Shown here piece after piece: positions 62,199 through 64,000 of a stretch of 64,000 nucleotides of DNA; the first letter of the stretch is position 1, and the number at the start of each line of letters is the position of its first letter. The notes beneath the pieces were generated by a model that was not told where the DNA came from, did not search any database, and saw only the letters and a program-made list of their open reading frames with translations. Source of the stretch: Bdellovibrio bacteriovorus W (lineage in GTDB: Bacteria > Bdellovibrionota > Bdellovibrionia > Bdellovibrionales > Bdellovibrionaceae); NCBI GenBank assembly GCA_000525675.1, contig CP002190.1, positions 1,178,001 to 1,242,000 of the forward strand, given 5' to 3'. The translations under genes were made by a program, and so were the position numbers.

Positions 62199-63863
62199 GT
62201 GATCGACAAATTGAAAGATGAGATGTTATTTATAGTGGGCGCTGTTTTAGTGACAGTGATTTCTCATTTAAGCTTTAGCAACTACTTTAGCAATCAGTCA
62301 CTTGGGATGCTTCTTTCTGCCATTTTAGTAGGTTATTCGTTCCGCGCTTTCTTTACGAGACTTTTTTCGCTCCATTTAATGCTTGTTGCCGGGCTTATTT
62401 TTTATGGAGTTAGTAATATTAAATATGCCAACATGGGGCGTGTAATTGAAGGGCGGGATTTGCTTTTTTTGGGGCAGGCGACGGATGTTTCTGACTATCT
62501 TCCTTGGTTGCACATACTTTTTGCGATAGTTCTTCTTGGTAGTTTAATCTTTCATAAGCCGAAGTTGAAATTGAACTTCCATCTTGTTCCGGTTTTTCTA
62601 CTACTTTTGTGCGGCGTCTTTTTCTATTCAAAAAGTACCAAGGTATTCGCCAACACGAATTCTTTTTTACAGCGCTCTGTGAACATCCATTTGGACTTCT
62701 GGAGCGCCAAAAGTAATCTAGAAACAAATGGCATCTTTCTGCATCTTTTGCAGACTAGTCCCACATCTATTCTGCCTAAATCAGGCGAGCATAGTTTTTA
62801 CGCTAAGAAAGCCACATCAGTTAAGTCGTCAATGGATACACCTGATATCTTTTATGTGATTTGTGAATCTTGTTTTTACAGTGAAGATCCAAACTCACCA
62901 TTTCATAACAGTCTGAAAAAGTTAAAAGATCTTGGTCTTTCACACTTTGAAATGGTCTCTCCGACCTATGGGGGTGGGACATCAGAGGCTGAATTTGAGT
63001 TGCTGACGGGGTTGCCGGCAAGTGGATTGGTCGGAATCAAATACCAAGTTTATGGTGGAAGTTTTTCCATGAATAGTAAGACTCTTCCCAAAGAGCTGCT
63101 AACTTCTGGTTATAGAACTTACTTCATGCACAATACGCCGGCTTCACATTGGCGTAGAGATGAGGTTGTTCCTAAGTTTGGGTTTGAAGAGTCTTATTAT
63201 ATCGATTCTATGTCAGACATAGGAAGTGAGCGCTGGGCCCGAGACAAGGCTTTATACAATAAAGCTCTAGAAAAATATAAGGAGGCACTTCAGCAGCCTG
63301 CATCGGAGCCTGTTTTTATGAACTTATTGGCCGTTTATAGTCATGGTGGCTACGATTCTGACGAGCAAATGGGAGTTCTCCATTTTAACAAAAAAATTGA
63401 TGTAGTAGTTAACGACTTTATTGATTTTTATAACGAAATCAATAAGGCTTCCGCGAAAGCACACCGAAAAGCTGTTTTCATCGTGCTTGGCGATCACAAA
63501 CCGTCTTTGTTAGATGCATTTGAGGCCTATGGCGAAATTCCTTTATCCGCAATCCAAGTTGGAGTCAGCGGAATAAAAACCTTGAACAATCAGCTGACGT
63601 CCGAAGAAAAGATAGCTGTTGGTAAAGTGCCTGTTTTTATTAGCGGAAGTTTAAAGGAAATCATAAGCCCAAACACTCTAAGTCTTAAACCGTTTTTCTG
63701 TTTACCGGCCTATATAAATTTGTTATCTATAAATTCGTCAAAGTCTTATTTAGAATCTGTTCGCTTTTACTGTGATGCCGAAAGACCCATCGACATGAAT
63801 GACGATAGTTTTTTACAAAAGATTTTTGTTCAAGAACTTTATTCTGAAAACCTATTTGAGTAG
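62199..63863 (+). CDS. LTA-synthase-like sulfatase / phosphoglycerol transferase
   Basis: 554 residues from the GTG at 62199. The first about 170 residues hold five membrane segments. The periplasmic enzyme domain starts DIFYVICESCFY and has PTYGGGTSEAEFELLTGLP with the candidate Thr nucleophile, AVYSHGGY and VLGDHKPS as metal ligands. This is the layout of LtaS/OpgB/EptA-type enzymes, which attach phosphate-linked head groups to envelope glycans or lipids. Substrate not determined. It is divergent from the acyltransferase operon. Confidence 0.85.
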   Translation: MIDKLKDEMLFIVGAVLVTVISHLSFSNYFSNQSLGMLLSAILVGYSFRAFFTRLFSLHLMLVAGLIFYGVSNIKYANMGRVIEGRDLLFLGQATDVSDYLPWLHILFAIVLLGSLIFHKPKLKLNFHLVPVFLLLLCGVFFYSKSTKVFANTNSFLQRSVNIHLDFWSAKSNLETNGIFLHLLQTSPTSILPKSGEHSFYAKKATSVKSSMDTPDIFYVICESCFYSEDPNSPFHNSLKKLKDLGLSHFEMVSPTYGGGTSEAEFELLTGLPASGLVGIKYQVYGGSFSMNSKTLPKELLTSGYRTYFMHNTPASHWRRDEVVPKFGFEESYYIDSMSDIGSERWARDKALYNKALEKYKEALQQPASEPVFMNLLAVYSHGGYDSDEQMGVLHFNKKIDVVVNDFIDFYNEINKASAKAHRKAVFIVLGDHKPSLLDAFEAYGEIPLSAIQVGVSGIKTLNNQLTSEEKIAVGKVPVFISGSLKEIISPNTLSLKPFFCLPAYINLLSINSSKSYLESVRFYCDAERPIDMNDDSFLQKIFVQELYSENLFE

Positions 63864-63867
63864 AAGC

Positions 63868-64000
63868 ATGATCGCAGACGGAGTCTCTTTGGAAAATAAT
63901 CAAAAAGTTATGCCAAAATTTGTTTTATGGTTTTGGCGTTTTAGCTGGGTGATGTTTGGACTGTCTTTTTTTACATCCAAGAGTGGTTTGAGTATCTTCT
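63868..64000 (+). CDS. Start of a membrane protein (partial)
   Basis: ATG at 63868, 4 bases after the LTA-synthase-like stop, open to the window edge. 44 residues are visible: MIADGVSLENNQKVMPKFVL followed by a hydrophobic stretch (WFWRFSWVMFGLSFF). It is probably in the same operon. The family cannot be judged from so little. Confidence 0.5.
   Translation, partial: MIADGVSLENNQKVMPKFVLWFWRFSWVMFGLSFFTSKSGLSIF

Overview
The window looks like a chromosomal segment of a Bdellovibrio-type predatory bacterium (Bdellovibrionota). Several things point there: an AglR/X/S/T-type TolQ-TolR motor cluster, a complete lower mevalonate operon behind ribosomal protein genes, a TIGR02147-type regulator, large exported lipoproteins and tail-fibre-like proteins, two closely similar chemoreceptors, and an HD-GYP protein. 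Species cannot be fixed from sequence alone. No tRNA, rRNA, insertion sequence or CRISPR array was seen.

Layout. 1-2730 (-): motility/energising operon (two TolR, one TolQ, one TPR protein) behind an exact match to the sigma-54 promoter consensus. 3174-9059: large lipoprotein with two DUF1566 modules, a chemoreceptor and an esterase. 9316-15106 (+): rpmI-rplT, then five mevalonate genes (fni, mvaA, phosphomevalonate kinase, mvaD, mvk) joined by overlaps. 15165-17964 (-): bd-type quinol oxidase and OsmC. 18236-22638: CNNM/CorC membrane protein, TIGR02147 regulator, secreted protein, two RNA methyltransferases. 22748-27177 (+): pheS-pheT-ihfA-merR. 27370-29860 (+): a Cys-rich copper-protein candidate, an unusual Rieske-flavodoxin fusion and a radical SAM/SPASM protein. 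30728-33760: glutathione-dependent formaldehyde detoxification (fghA, frmA) with a divergent LysR gene.

33808-45314: secreted and envelope proteins, including a DUF3617 gene broken by one extra base and a 1337-residue S74-chaperone fibre protein with a 600-bp tandem repeat; then a tyrosine phosphatase, HD-GYP, EI24-type membrane protein, Fur-family regulator and soluble histidine kinase. 45464-49127 (+): pstSCAB without phoU or phoB. The pstB-chemoreceptor gap hides a previously untracked 34-codon gene on the minus strand, with a very strong ribosome site partly folded into a hairpin and two more hairpins upstream. 49648-52661: second chemoreceptor and an outer-membrane protein.

52638-58023 is the most unusual accessory region: a shortened GNAT-like gene, an epimerase-like protein missing its key motifs, then a compact cluster made of a ThiF/E1-like adenylating enzyme, alpha/beta hydrolase and XRE regulator, divergent from an autoinducer-synthase/FeeM-like acyltransferase candidate and facing two more HTH regulators. 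I infer a small-molecule or peptide-modifying signalling system; this is the best candidate here for something undescribed. 58129-64000: envelope polysaccharide/lipid genes (HAD-UbiA fusion, GT-C transferase, acyltransferase 3, LTA-synthase-like sulfatase, and the start of another membrane protein).
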